A stretch of DNA of 5,972 nucleotides from NCBI GenBank assembly GCA_018820005.1, contig JAHJOS010000470.1:1-5972 (forward strand), given 5' to 3'. Shown in pieces: positions 1-5,696 of the stretch (the first letter of the stretch is position 1; every line of letters starts with the position of its first letter). The position numbers and the translations under genes are program-made. The stretch is from Alphaproteobacteria bacterium. Its GTDB lineage: Bacteria; Pseudomonadota; Alphaproteobacteria; Rhizobiales; Devosiaceae. The notes beneath the pieces were generated by a model that saw only the letters and a list, made by a program, of their open reading frames with translations, had not been told where the DNA came from and searched no databases.

Positions 1-1059
1 CAGGTTCTTCTTTGCGGCGATGATGTCCTGGGCTTCCTGCGTGGCCGAGGGGGCCACGATCACCTCGGTGAAGACCTTGACGATCTCGGTGGCCGTGGCG
101 GCGTCGATTTCGCGATTGGTGGCGACAATGCCGCCAAATGCCGAGACCGGGTCGGTGCGCAGGGCATTGTGATAGGCGGTCAGCAGGTCGCCGGCGACGG
201 CGACGCCACAGGGATTGGCATGCTTGATGATGGCGACGGCGGCCACTTCGGCGGCGTCGAATTCGCTCACCAGCTCAAAGGCCGCGTCGGTGTCGTTGAT
301 GTTGTTGTAGCTCAGCGTCTTGCCCTGCACCTGGGTGGCGGTGGCTACGCCAGGGCGGCTGTCGCCATTGGCATAAAAACCGGCCCACTGGTGCGGGTTT
401 TCGCCATAGCGCATGACTTCGCGCAGCGTCCCGGCAAAGCTGCGATAGGGGATCTCGGGATAGTCGATCGCCTTGGCGAACCAGCTCGAAATGGCGCTGT
501 CATAGGCTGCCGTGCGGGCATAGGCCTTGGCGGCGAGCTTCTGGCGCATCTCGAAGGGCACCCCGCCGGTGGCGGCAATGGACGCCAGAATGGCCGGATA
601 GTCGGCGGGATCGACCACCACGGTCACATAGGCGTGGTTCTTGGCCGCCGAGCGCACCATGGCGGGGCCGCCGATATCGATGTTCTCGATGATGTCGTCA
701 TAGCCGGCGCCGGAAGCCACGGTCTTTTCGAAGGGGTAAAGGTTGACGGCGACCAGGTCGATGGCGCCGATCTCGTGTTCGGCCATGGATGCGGCGTGGT
801 CAGCCTTGTCGCGCACAGCCAGGAGGCCACCATGCACCTTGGGATGCAGCGTCTTGACGCGGCCGTCCATCATTTCGGGGAAGCCGGTGAGGTCAGCGAT
901 CTCGCGCACCGCCAGGCCGGCGTCGGCGATCAGCTTATGCGTGCCACCGGTGGAGACCAGCTCCACCCCCGCGGCGCTGAGGCCTTTAGCGAAGTCGGCC
1001 ATGCCGGACTTGTCAAAAACAGAAAGCAGTGCGCGCCCGACCTTGACCGTCTTGCCCAT
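1..1059 (-). CDS. purH: Bifunctional AICAR formyltransferase / IMP cyclohydrolase PurH (5' part; C-terminus beyond left edge)
   Basis: PurH carries out the last two steps of de novo IMP synthesis in the cytoplasm: formylation of AICAR by 10-formyl-THF, then ring closure of FAICAR. The window holds the first 353 residues; family members run to about 530, so roughly a third is missing. The N-terminal cyclohydrolase (MGS-like) domain is clear: LVSTGGTHKLI (34-44), GFPEMMDGRVKTLHPKVHGG (59-78) and LVAVNLYPF (102-110). An IENIDIGGPAMVRSAAKNH stretch lies at 124-142. The formyltransferase domain begins near residue 200, and its conserved KHANPCG is at 279-285, with Lys and His at the positions used for catalysis in the family. 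The ATG at 1059 is well fixed, because an in-frame TAG lies five codons upstream (1072-1074) with no start codon between. An AGGG sits 10 nt upstream, a modest ribosome site. It is the last gene seen in the htpX-rsmB-heparinase-like-purH run. Confidence 0.97.
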   Translation of the reverse strand, partial: MGKTVKVGRALLSVFDKSGMADFAKGLSAAGVELVSTGGTHKLIADAGLAVREIADLTGFPEMMDGRVKTLHPKVHGGLLAVRDKADHAASMAEHEIGAIDLVAVNLYPFEKTVASGAGYDDIIENIDIGGPAMVRSAAKNHAYVTVVVDPADYPAILASIAATGGVPFEMRQKLAAKAYARTAAYDSAISSWFAKAIDYPEIPYRSFAGTLREVMRYGENPHQWAGFYANGDSRPGVATATQVQGKTLSYNNINDTDAAFELVSEFDAAEVAAVAIIKHANPCGVAVAGDLLTAYHNALRTDPVSAFGGIVATNREIDAATATEIVKVFTEVIVAPSATQEAQDIIAAKKNL

Positions 1060-1126
1060 GAGGTGTGTGCCCTATCGTGGTGAGTGTGGGCGCTCGCTAG
1101 CACGAAGCGTCCCGCGCGCCAACCGG

Positions 1127-2815
1127 CTATTGCTGTTCGCGGGTAAAGATCCAGGCGATCTCGCCATTGGCGGTCACATCGGCCTCGAGCACCAGTTGCC
1201 GTGTCTTGTGCAGCCCGACATAGGCGGACTGGCGTACGCTTTCCTCTTCACGGAAGCTGGCGCCTTCCCACAGGAAGCTCCACACCGCGCCATTGGGCAG
1301 CACCAGGCGCACAATGGCTTCGCCGCGATTGCGCCGCACCATGACGCCGGGCGCGAGGTGGAAGCGCACTGCCAACAGGCCAGATGGTGCACCGTGGGCG
1401 ATCAACCGGTCCTGTCCCACCAGGGTTGTGCCCCCCGACAGCAGCGTAATGCGGCGTTCGATGTCGACGCCAAACCGACGTGCGTACCCCGCCGTTGTCA
1501 GACACAGCAGCTGATCGGCAGTATTCAGCGTCATGGTGGGGCGCGGGGTGGATGCCGCATCTTCGGCATCGATCGTTGGAGCTGAATGGGCAACGCCCTG
1601 CCGGAACAGCGCCTGGCTGGCGCGCAGGTCTGCGGGGGCTGGGCCGCAACTGCCCAGGATCAGCTCGCTGCCATGGGAAAACTCGATGCTCAGGGCGCTG
1701 GCGTGCGCATCCGCGCCAAAGCCTGGTGGCGGCGCCAAGCCGGAGTCGGCGATGACGACGGCATCGCCGTCCCGCAGGATGCCGTAACCGCCAAGCAGCA
1801 TCGAGCGGCGTCGACGGCCGGCGGCATTGGCCTGAATGGCGATGAGCACGTCGTGCGGCAGATGCCCGCCGCCATTGAAATAGACAGGTTCGCCACTCGA
1901 GAGGGTCAGGGCGTCGAGGCTGTCGTGCATCCGATCGATCTGGGCAATCAGCTCATTGCCGGCCTCGGATTTGTCGAGCGTGGCAATGCGGCGGATGCTG
2001 ACCAGCTCGACCAGCAGCTGCAGTTGCAGCTTGGGATTGCGCGAAAGGTGCAGGCCGTCGCTGTCGAGCTGTTGCGCCAGCAGATTATTGAGCCGGACCA
2101 CCCGTCCAGGCACGTCGGTGCGGTCACCCTGTTCGCAGAACTCGGCGCCCAGCAGGGCAATGGCGGCGAACAGTGCGTCGACGGGATCGGCGGCCAGGCG
2201 TCCGCGCAGCTTCAGGCTCTGGATCTGCGCGCCCAGCAGCCGCTGGATCGTCTTGGCCTGATCAGGCGTTGCGCCATCGAGCAGCAAGGGCAGATGGCGC
2301 AGCCAGTTCAGCACACGCTGGGCGGTGACCATGGGTGCCCAGGTGTCGGTTTCGAAGCGACCTTCGCGGCCGATCCAGTCGAGGACCAGCGTGCGCGCGA
2401 AGTGTCGCTCTCCTGCGTCGCGCACGTCGCGGAAGTGTCTCAACCAGGAAAAGCCATGCAGGTTGAGCCACCAGTCCTGGTGTTCGACATCGGCCGCAAA
2501 GGGCGACCCGCCTCTGGTTTCGATGAGCTTGCTGGCCAGAAGGTACCGCCCTGCCATCATGTCGCGAACGGCTTCGCGATCGGCAGGCCTGAGCTCGGGC
2601 AATTCCCCGGCGAAGGCATCGTCGGCCAGGCCACGCCAGGTCCAGCGCAGGATCGGCAGGGTAACCACCGCATCGGCAAGACCATAGGCGTAACGGCGCA
2701 GGCCGTGTCCCAGCCGGGCCACCACCGTCGTGCGCTTATCCGCCGCGGCCAAAGCCTGCGTCGATCCCTGCATGCCCGTCAAAAAACCAATTCCTGGACT
2801 GGCGCCATTCCCCAT
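1127..2815 (-). CDS. Heparinase II/III family protein (alginate-lyase-like fold), substrate unknown
   Basis: This 562-residue protein resembles the heparinase II/III-family proteins that in Rhizobiales sit between rsmB and purH. Family members combine an alpha/alpha-toroid N-terminal region with a C-terminal beta-sandwich domain and cleave or bind uronic-acid polysaccharides; the substrate of this subgroup is not known to me. Recognisable blocks are GRYLLASKLIETRGGSPF (89-106), the toroid segment HGFSWLRHFRD (120-130), DGLHLSRNPKLQLQLL (253-268), VYFNGGGHLPHDVL (311-324), and in the C-terminal domain GYGILRDGDAVVIADSG (343-359), GYARRFGVDIERR (443-455), VRFHLAPG (483-490) and VLPNGAVWSF (505-514). 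No obvious signal peptide or long hydrophobic helix is seen, so a cytoplasmic location is possible. Start choice is uncertain: ATG at 2815 has only a weak AGAAG upstream, and an in-frame ATG at 2773 would give 548 residues. It lies 29 nt after the rsmB stop and about 67 nt before purH, so it is probably cotranscribed. I could not map catalytic residues. Confidence 0.88.
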   Translation of the reverse strand: MGNGASPGIGFLTGMQGSTQALAAADKRTTVVARLGHGLRRYAYGLADAVVTLPILRWTWRGLADDAFAGELPELRPADREAVRDMMAGRYLLASKLIETRGGSPFAADVEHQDWWLNLHGFSWLRHFRDVRDAGERHFARTLVLDWIGREGRFETDTWAPMVTAQRVLNWLRHLPLLLDGATPDQAKTIQRLLGAQIQSLKLRGRLAADPVDALFAAIALLGAEFCEQGDRTDVPGRVVRLNNLLAQQLDSDGLHLSRNPKLQLQLLVELVSIRRIATLDKSEAGNELIAQIDRMHDSLDALTLSSGEPVYFNGGGHLPHDVLIAIQANAAGRRRRSMLLGGYGILRDGDAVVIADSGLAPPPGFGADAHASALSIEFSHGSELILGSCGPAPADLRASQALFRQGVAHSAPTIDAEDAASTPRPTMTLNTADQLLCLTTAGYARRFGVDIERRITLLSGGTTLVGQDRLIAHGAPSGLLAVRFHLAPGVMVRRNRGEAIVRLVLPNGAVWSFLWEGASFREEESVRQSAYVGLHKTRQLVLEADVTANGEIAWIFTREQQ

Positions 2816-2844
2816 TGGCGCTTCTGGTTTGTTCTTTCGTCTCG

Positions 2845-4143
2845 TTATGTACGGCGGAAACGGGCGACGAAGAAGCCATCCATGCCGCTTTCATGCCCGC
2901 CCGGGTGCATTGCCGGGTGCGTCCGGATCGTTCCCCTTGCCGAAATCGCCTGCTGGAGATCGGGAAGTTCGTCTGGGGTCACGGGCCAAAGCGTCAGGCC
3001 TGGGAGTGACTGAAGTACCCAGTCGACCTGCTCTTCGCCTTCGGCCGGTTCGAGCGAACACACGCAATAGATCAGCACGCCCGCACTATCAAGGCAGCGA
3101 TACGCATTGGCCAACAGCGCGCGCTGCAGGCGGACACGCCCAGCGACGTCGCCCACCGAGCGGTGCCAGATCACTTCGGGATGGCGCCGGAAGGTGCCGG
3201 TGGCCGAGCAGGGGGCGTCGAGCAGGACGCCCTTGAATGCCGATGCAGGGGCATAATTTCCAGCGTCGGCCACGACAGTCTTGGCGGTGTAGTCGAGCCG
3301 CGTCAGATTTTCCTTGAGGCGGTCCATGCGCTTGGCATCAGCATCAAGTGCGGTCACGTCGTAACCGGCCTTGATCAGCTGGGCGGTCTTGCCACCGGGC
3401 GCTGCACAGAGGTCGAGCACTGTATCGCCCGGATTGAGACCGAGTAGCCGCGCCGGGATGGCGGAGGCTGCGTCCTGCACCCACCACTTGCCTTCGGCAA
3501 ACCCTGGCAGAGCCTCAACGGGTCGATCGCGCTGGTCGATGCGAACCGTGTCGCCAATCAGTGGTTCTGCGCCCAGCGCGTCCACCAGATCCTGATCGGC
3601 CTGTTTGAGCGTGAGGTCGAGGGGTGCGCCGGCGAGCAAGGCTGCCGAGAAACCATTGATGGCATCCTCGCCATAGGCTTCCAGCCAGGTGTCGCCAAAG
3701 GTGTCGGACAGCAGCAGATCGTCGCTGAGCATGCCGAATTTGGCCGAGTTTGCCTGGGCGCTGCGCAGGACGGCATTGATCAATCCGCTCAGATGGCGGG
3801 CCTTTGGGTCGCGCTTTGTCGCTTCGACAGCCAGAAACAATGCACTGTGGGCCCCCAGGTCGGGCAGGAATACCAGTTGTGCCAGGCTCAGGCGCAAGAC
3901 GGCTTCGAAGGTGCCGGATTTGCCGGGCATGCCCTTTTCGAGCAGTGCGTGAATGATGAAATTGAGCTGCCCATGGCGACGCAGCGCCGTCGTAATCAGG
4001 CGGTTGGCGAGTGCGCGATCACGCCCATCGGCCAGGTCGGCTGCCGACAGCGGCACGAAATTATCGCCGGCCAGGACTGTCTTGAGCCGCTCGGCGGCCA
4101 CGAGGCGGAGCTTGAGCCCCGCCGGTTCAGGTTTGTAAGCCAC
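2845..4143 (-). CDS. rsmB: 16S rRNA (cytosine(967)-C(5))-methyltransferase RsmB
   Basis: RsmB (Sun/Fmu) transfers a methyl group from S-adenosylmethionine to C5 of C967 in 16S rRNA. At 432 residues it has the usual size. Residues about 10-135 form the NusB-like RNA-binding domain (for example GLINAVLRS, 120-128). The SAM-dependent domain follows: motif I DLCAAPGGKT (244-253), the acidic ribose-binding region ALDAD (265-269), VADAG (291-295), the PCS motif with DAPCSATGTFRRHPE (309-323, Cys312), and the second cysteine motif in YCVCSLEPAEGE (359-370, Cys362). The C-terminal HPGGHESGMDGFFVARF (413-429) is typical. In this family the second cysteine attacks the base and the PCS cysteine helps release product. 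The usual TCS reads VCS here. The start is a GTG at 4143, the first possible start after the htpX TAA in the same frame (9 nt apart), so translational coupling is likely. A later in-frame GTG at 4101 would drop 14 residues and has no better ribosome site. Confidence 0.95.
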   Translation of the reverse strand: MAYKPEPAGLKLRLVAAERLKTVLAGDNFVPLSAADLADGRDRALANRLITTALRRHGQLNFIIHALLEKGMPGKSGTFEAVLRLSLAQLVFLPDLGAHSALFLAVEATKRDPKARHLSGLINAVLRSAQANSAKFGMLSDDLLLSDTFGDTWLEAYGEDAINGFSAALLAGAPLDLTLKQADQDLVDALGAEPLIGDTVRIDQRDRPVEALPGFAEGKWWVQDAASAIPARLLGLNPGDTVLDLCAAPGGKTAQLIKAGYDVTALDADAKRMDRLKENLTRLDYTAKTVVADAGNYAPASAFKGVLLDAPCSATGTFRRHPEVIWHRSVGDVAGRVRLQRALLANAYRCLDSAGVLIYCVCSLEPAEGEEQVDWVLQSLPGLTLWPVTPDELPDLQQAISARGTIRTHPAMHPGGHESGMDGFFVARFRRT

Positions 4144-4152
4144 GCTTCGTTC

Positions 4153-5136
4153 TTATCCCCAGGGACCGCGTTGTCCGCCGTCCTCGTCGGTCCGTCCGAC
4201 GGTCGGCACGCGCCAGCCGCCGCCTGCCTCACGACCGGTGCTGGTCGGGGCTGGGCGAGGCTGAGGCCTGCGGCCCTTATCGTCCACATGCATGGTCGCT
4301 GCAAGCTCGCGCAGTGCCTGAATGCGATTGCCGGTGTCCGGGTGGGTGGAAAACAGATTGTCCATGTTCTGTCCGGAGAGCGGATTGATGATGTACATAT
4401 GGGCCATGGCGGGGTTGCGCTCGGCCGCGACATTGACCTGGCGTCCGGCCAGCGTGGCAATCTTTTGCAGGGCCGAGGCCAGGGCTAGCGGGTCGCTGGA
4501 GATTTCGGCACCAATGCGGTCAGCCTCATATTCGCGGGTGCGGCTGACGGCCATCTGCACCAGCATGGCGGCCATGGGCGCCAGAAATACCATCAGCAGG
4601 CGACCCACGCCGCCCATTGGGTTGTCGCGACTATTGCCCCCGCCAAAGAACAGGCCGAACTGGGCCAATGCCGAGATGGCACCAGCAAAAGTGGCCGTGA
4701 TGGTCATGGTCAGCGTGTCGCGATTGCGGATATGGGCCAGTTCGTGGGCAACCACGGCAGCGACTTCGCGGGTTTCAAGATGCTTGAGCAGGCCTGCCGA
4801 TACCGCCACGGCGGCGTTTTGTGGGTTGCGCCCGGTCGCAAAGGCATTGGGCTGCTCGGACTGGATCAGATAGACCGCCGGCGTGGGAAGGCCGGCCTTG
4901 CGCGAAAGAATATCGACCATGTCGTAGAGCTCGGGTACGCGGCTGCGCTCCACGGGAACCGCGTTCTGCATGCGCAGCACCATCTTGTCGGAATTCCAGT
5001 AGCCAAACAGATTGGTCGCCAGTGCAAACAGAAAGGCTATCAGCATGCCGTTGCTGCCGCCGATGAAATAGCCCACGACCATGAACAGCGCAGTCAGCGC
5101 GGCTAAAAGGACAGTGGTGCGAAAGGCATTGAACAT
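4153..5136 (-). CDS. htpX: Membrane zinc metalloprotease HtpX (M48B)
   Basis: HtpX is an inner-membrane zinc endopeptidase that degrades misfolded membrane proteins alongside FtsH, with its active site facing the cytoplasm. The 327-residue protein has two N-terminal membrane helices (about 7-26 and 29-46), the catalytic motif HELAH (131-135) in VVAHELAHIRNRDTL, two further hydrophobic segments (about 142-165 and 178-197), and the REYEADRIGAE segment (201-211) in which Glu202 is the expected third zinc ligand and Asp206 the conserved acid. PNAFATGRNPQNAAVAV (96-112) and LFSTHPDTGNRI (261-272) are also typical. The tail from about 287 is rich in Pro, Arg and Gly, probably disordered, and ends GPWG. 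I chose ATG 5136 because MFNAFRTTVLLAAL is the normal HtpX N-terminus and AAGGG lies 6 nt upstream (5143-5147). An open frame continues to 5337, but that extension would run antisense into the neighbouring gene. First gene of the probable leftward operon. Confidence 0.97.
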   Translation of the reverse strand: MFNAFRTTVLLAALTALFMVVGYFIGGSNGMLIAFLFALATNLFGYWNSDKMVLRMQNAVPVERSRVPELYDMVDILSRKAGLPTPAVYLIQSEQPNAFATGRNPQNAAVAVSAGLLKHLETREVAAVVAHELAHIRNRDTLTMTITATFAGAISALAQFGLFFGGGNSRDNPMGGVGRLLMVFLAPMAAMLVQMAVSRTREYEADRIGAEISSDPLALASALQKIATLAGRQVNVAAERNPAMAHMYIINPLSGQNMDNLFSTHPDTGNRIQALRELAATMHVDDKGRRPQPRPAPTSTGREAGGGWRVPTVGRTDEDGGQRGPWG

Positions 5137-5230
5137 CGGAAGCCCTTGGGTTCGTGGTGCTGAGCGATTATGTTGGGTCAACGGTGCCGCTGTGCAAGCG
5201 GCATGAGCAAAACGTAATGCGGAGCTGACG
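5137..5230. promoter_or_regulatory. Divergent intergenic control region, htpX / SDHAF4-like gene
   Basis: These 94 bases separate two divergent genes and must hold the signals for both. Rightward, TTGGGT (5146-5151), a 17-nt spacer and TATGTT (5169-5174) form a plausible sigma70-type promoter. Leftward, TTGCAC (5197-5192), a 19-nt spacer and CATAAT (5172-5167) form a weaker candidate for htpX; preceded by C, the upstream element reads CTTGCAC, which recalls a heat-shock (sigma32) -35 element, but the match is incomplete. The two -10 candidates share the same AT-rich patch. A perfect inverted repeat TGCCGC-N7-GCGGCA (5185-5203) overlaps the leftward -35 candidate and could be an operator. All assignments are by eye. 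Confidence 0.35.
5221..5224 (+). promoter_or_regulatory. Ribosome binding site of the SDHAF4-like gene
   Basis: GGAG lies 6 nt before the ATG at 5231, a good Shine-Dalgarno match and spacing. It supports the chosen start of the small gene. Confidence 0.7.
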
Positions 5231-5434
5231 ATGAGCGACAATGAAAGCGATGTCGAGGCAAGCCGTCCGCCGTTGAGCGAGGCTGCCAAAAGGGCGCTTG
5301 CCGAGGCCGAAGCGCGTCGCCGGACCATTGATGCCAATGGCGCATTTGCCCAAAAGGAGCTGGGCGGCCGCGGCGGGTTAGAGCCCTCCCGCTATGGCGA
5401 CTGGGAGATCAAAGGGCTGACCAGCGACTTCTAG
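5231..5434 (+). CDS. DUF1674 / SDHAF4-like succinate dehydrogenase assembly factor
   Basis: A 67-residue soluble protein with the DUF1674 signature shared by mitochondrial SDHAF4 (yeast Sdh8) and alphaproteobacterial homologues. The C-terminal core GGRGGLEPSRYGDWEIKG (45-62) followed by a terminal DF (66-67) is the conserved part; the N-terminal half is a polar, Ala/Glu/Arg-rich stretch (SEAAKRALAEAEARRR, 16-31), likely helical, and has no signal peptide or membrane segment. In eukaryotes SDHAF4 binds the flavinated catalytic subunit SdhA and helps it join the iron-sulfur subunit, limiting oxidant formation. The same role here is inferred from homology only. Start is ATG 5231 with GGAG 6 nt upstream. 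It is transcribed away from htpX and converges on the pilin gene, with 16 nt between their stop codons and no hairpin terminator visible in that gap. Confidence 0.88.
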   Translation: MSDNESDVEASRPPLSEAAKRALAEAEARRRTIDANGAFAQKELGGRGGLEPSRYGDWEIKGLTSDF

Positions 5435-5450
5435 TGCTGCTTGAGATCGC

Positions 5451-5609
5451 TTAGCTGCCAGCGTTGGCGCCAACCAGATCATGCAGGCTGTAGCCTGCTG
5501 CCGATACGGCAACTGTTGCCAGCACAACAATGATCGCAGCGATCAGGCCATATTCGACGGGCGTAACACCGGCCTCATCCGTGGCAAATTTCTGGATCGC
5601 TTTGAACAT
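5451..5609 (-). CDS. Flp-family type IVb pilin precursor (52 aa)
   Basis: This short gene encodes a Flp/Fap-type prepilin: a 14-residue leader (MFKAIQKFATDEAG) with basic residues, the processing motif G14|VTPVEY with the required Glu five residues after the cleavage point (Glu19) and Tyr20, and one hydrophobic helix GLIAAIIVVLATVAVSAAG (21-39). A short polar tail (YSLHDLVGANAGS) ends at TAA 5451-5453. A TadV/CpaA-type prepilin peptidase would leave a mature pilin of 38 residues, which would be assembled by a Tad secretion system. Start is ATG 5609, with a weak GAAAG 6 nt upstream (5616-5620). No tad or cpa gene is in the window, so this copy is an orphan locally; the assembly genes would have to lie elsewhere. 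The Pro at mature position 3 is less usual than Ala or Thr. Function in pilus assembly is inferred from the family. Confidence 0.88.
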   Translation of the reverse strand: MFKAIQKFATDEAGVTPVEYGLIAAIIVVLATVAVSAAGYSLHDLVGANAGS

Positions 5610-5692
5610 GGTACGCTTTCGACACTGAACCTATGCCCAAACTATGGCGCTGCGACGCTGAACCCAGGCTGAACGGCCAAGGTACGCTCGGT
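5610..5692 (-). promoter_or_regulatory. Intergenic region upstream of the pilin gene, probable promoter region
   Basis: These 83 bases lie between the ccmG stop and the pilin ATG. No convincing -35/-10 pair with normal spacing is visible; CATAGT (5646-5641) and CATAGG (5635-5630), 11 bp apart, are the only -10-like elements. The region is dominated by the repeated hexamer described separately. No T-tract follows any inverted repeat, so there is no clear intrinsic terminator for ccmG and readthrough into the pilin gene is possible. Confidence 0.3.
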
Positions 5693-5696
5693 TCAG
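5625..5696. repeat. Four CTGAAC/GTTCAG hexamers in 11-bp register
   Basis: CTGAAC occurs at 5625-5630, 5658-5663 and 5669-5674, and its complement GTTCAG at 5691-5696. Start-to-start distances are 33, 11 and 22 bp, all multiples of 11. Two copies extend to a 12-mer, CGACACTGAACC (5620-5631) and CGACGCTGAACC (5653-5664), with one mismatch. The rightmost copy overlaps the ccmG stop codon, and the leftmost extended copy ends next to the weak ribosome site of the pilin gene. This could be a set of regulator half-sites on one helical face, or a decayed tandem repeat. An 8-bp direct repeat GGTACGCT (5610-5617 and 5681-5688) flanks the array. Confidence 0.55.

Noticed and set aside
169..1083. A 304-codon plus-strand open frame antisense to purH
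   Set aside because: Same register effect; the opposite strand is unmistakably PurH. The Gly/His/Val-rich translation is a typical complement shadow.
1088..1113. Possible terminator hairpin between the heparinase-like gene and purH
   Set aside because: GGG-A-CGCT pairs with AGCG-CCC around an 11-nt loop on the minus strand, but there is a bulge and no following T-tract, so it is not a credible intrinsic terminator.
1586..3013. A 475-codon plus-strand open frame antisense to the heparinase-like gene
   Set aside because: Its codons are in exact register with the minus-strand gene, so its stops correspond to the rare codons TTA, CTA and TCA of a GC-rich genome. The translation shows no recognisable domain, whereas the minus strand matches a known family.
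3793..4488. Plus-strand open frame antisense to both rsmB and htpX
   Set aside because: rsmB and htpX happen to lie in the same frame, so one antisense frame stays open across both; no domain content.
5137..5337. Longer HtpX with 67 extra N-terminal residues
   Set aside because: The extension is polar, Ser/Arg/Ala-rich and unlike HtpX, runs antisense through the start of the SDHAF4-like gene, and the internal ATG at 5136 has both a ribosome site and the family's N-terminus.
5481..5672. A 63-codon plus-strand open frame over the pilin gene
   Set aside because: It has no recognisable features and no ribosome site, while the opposite strand encodes a clear Flp prepilin with a full processing motif.
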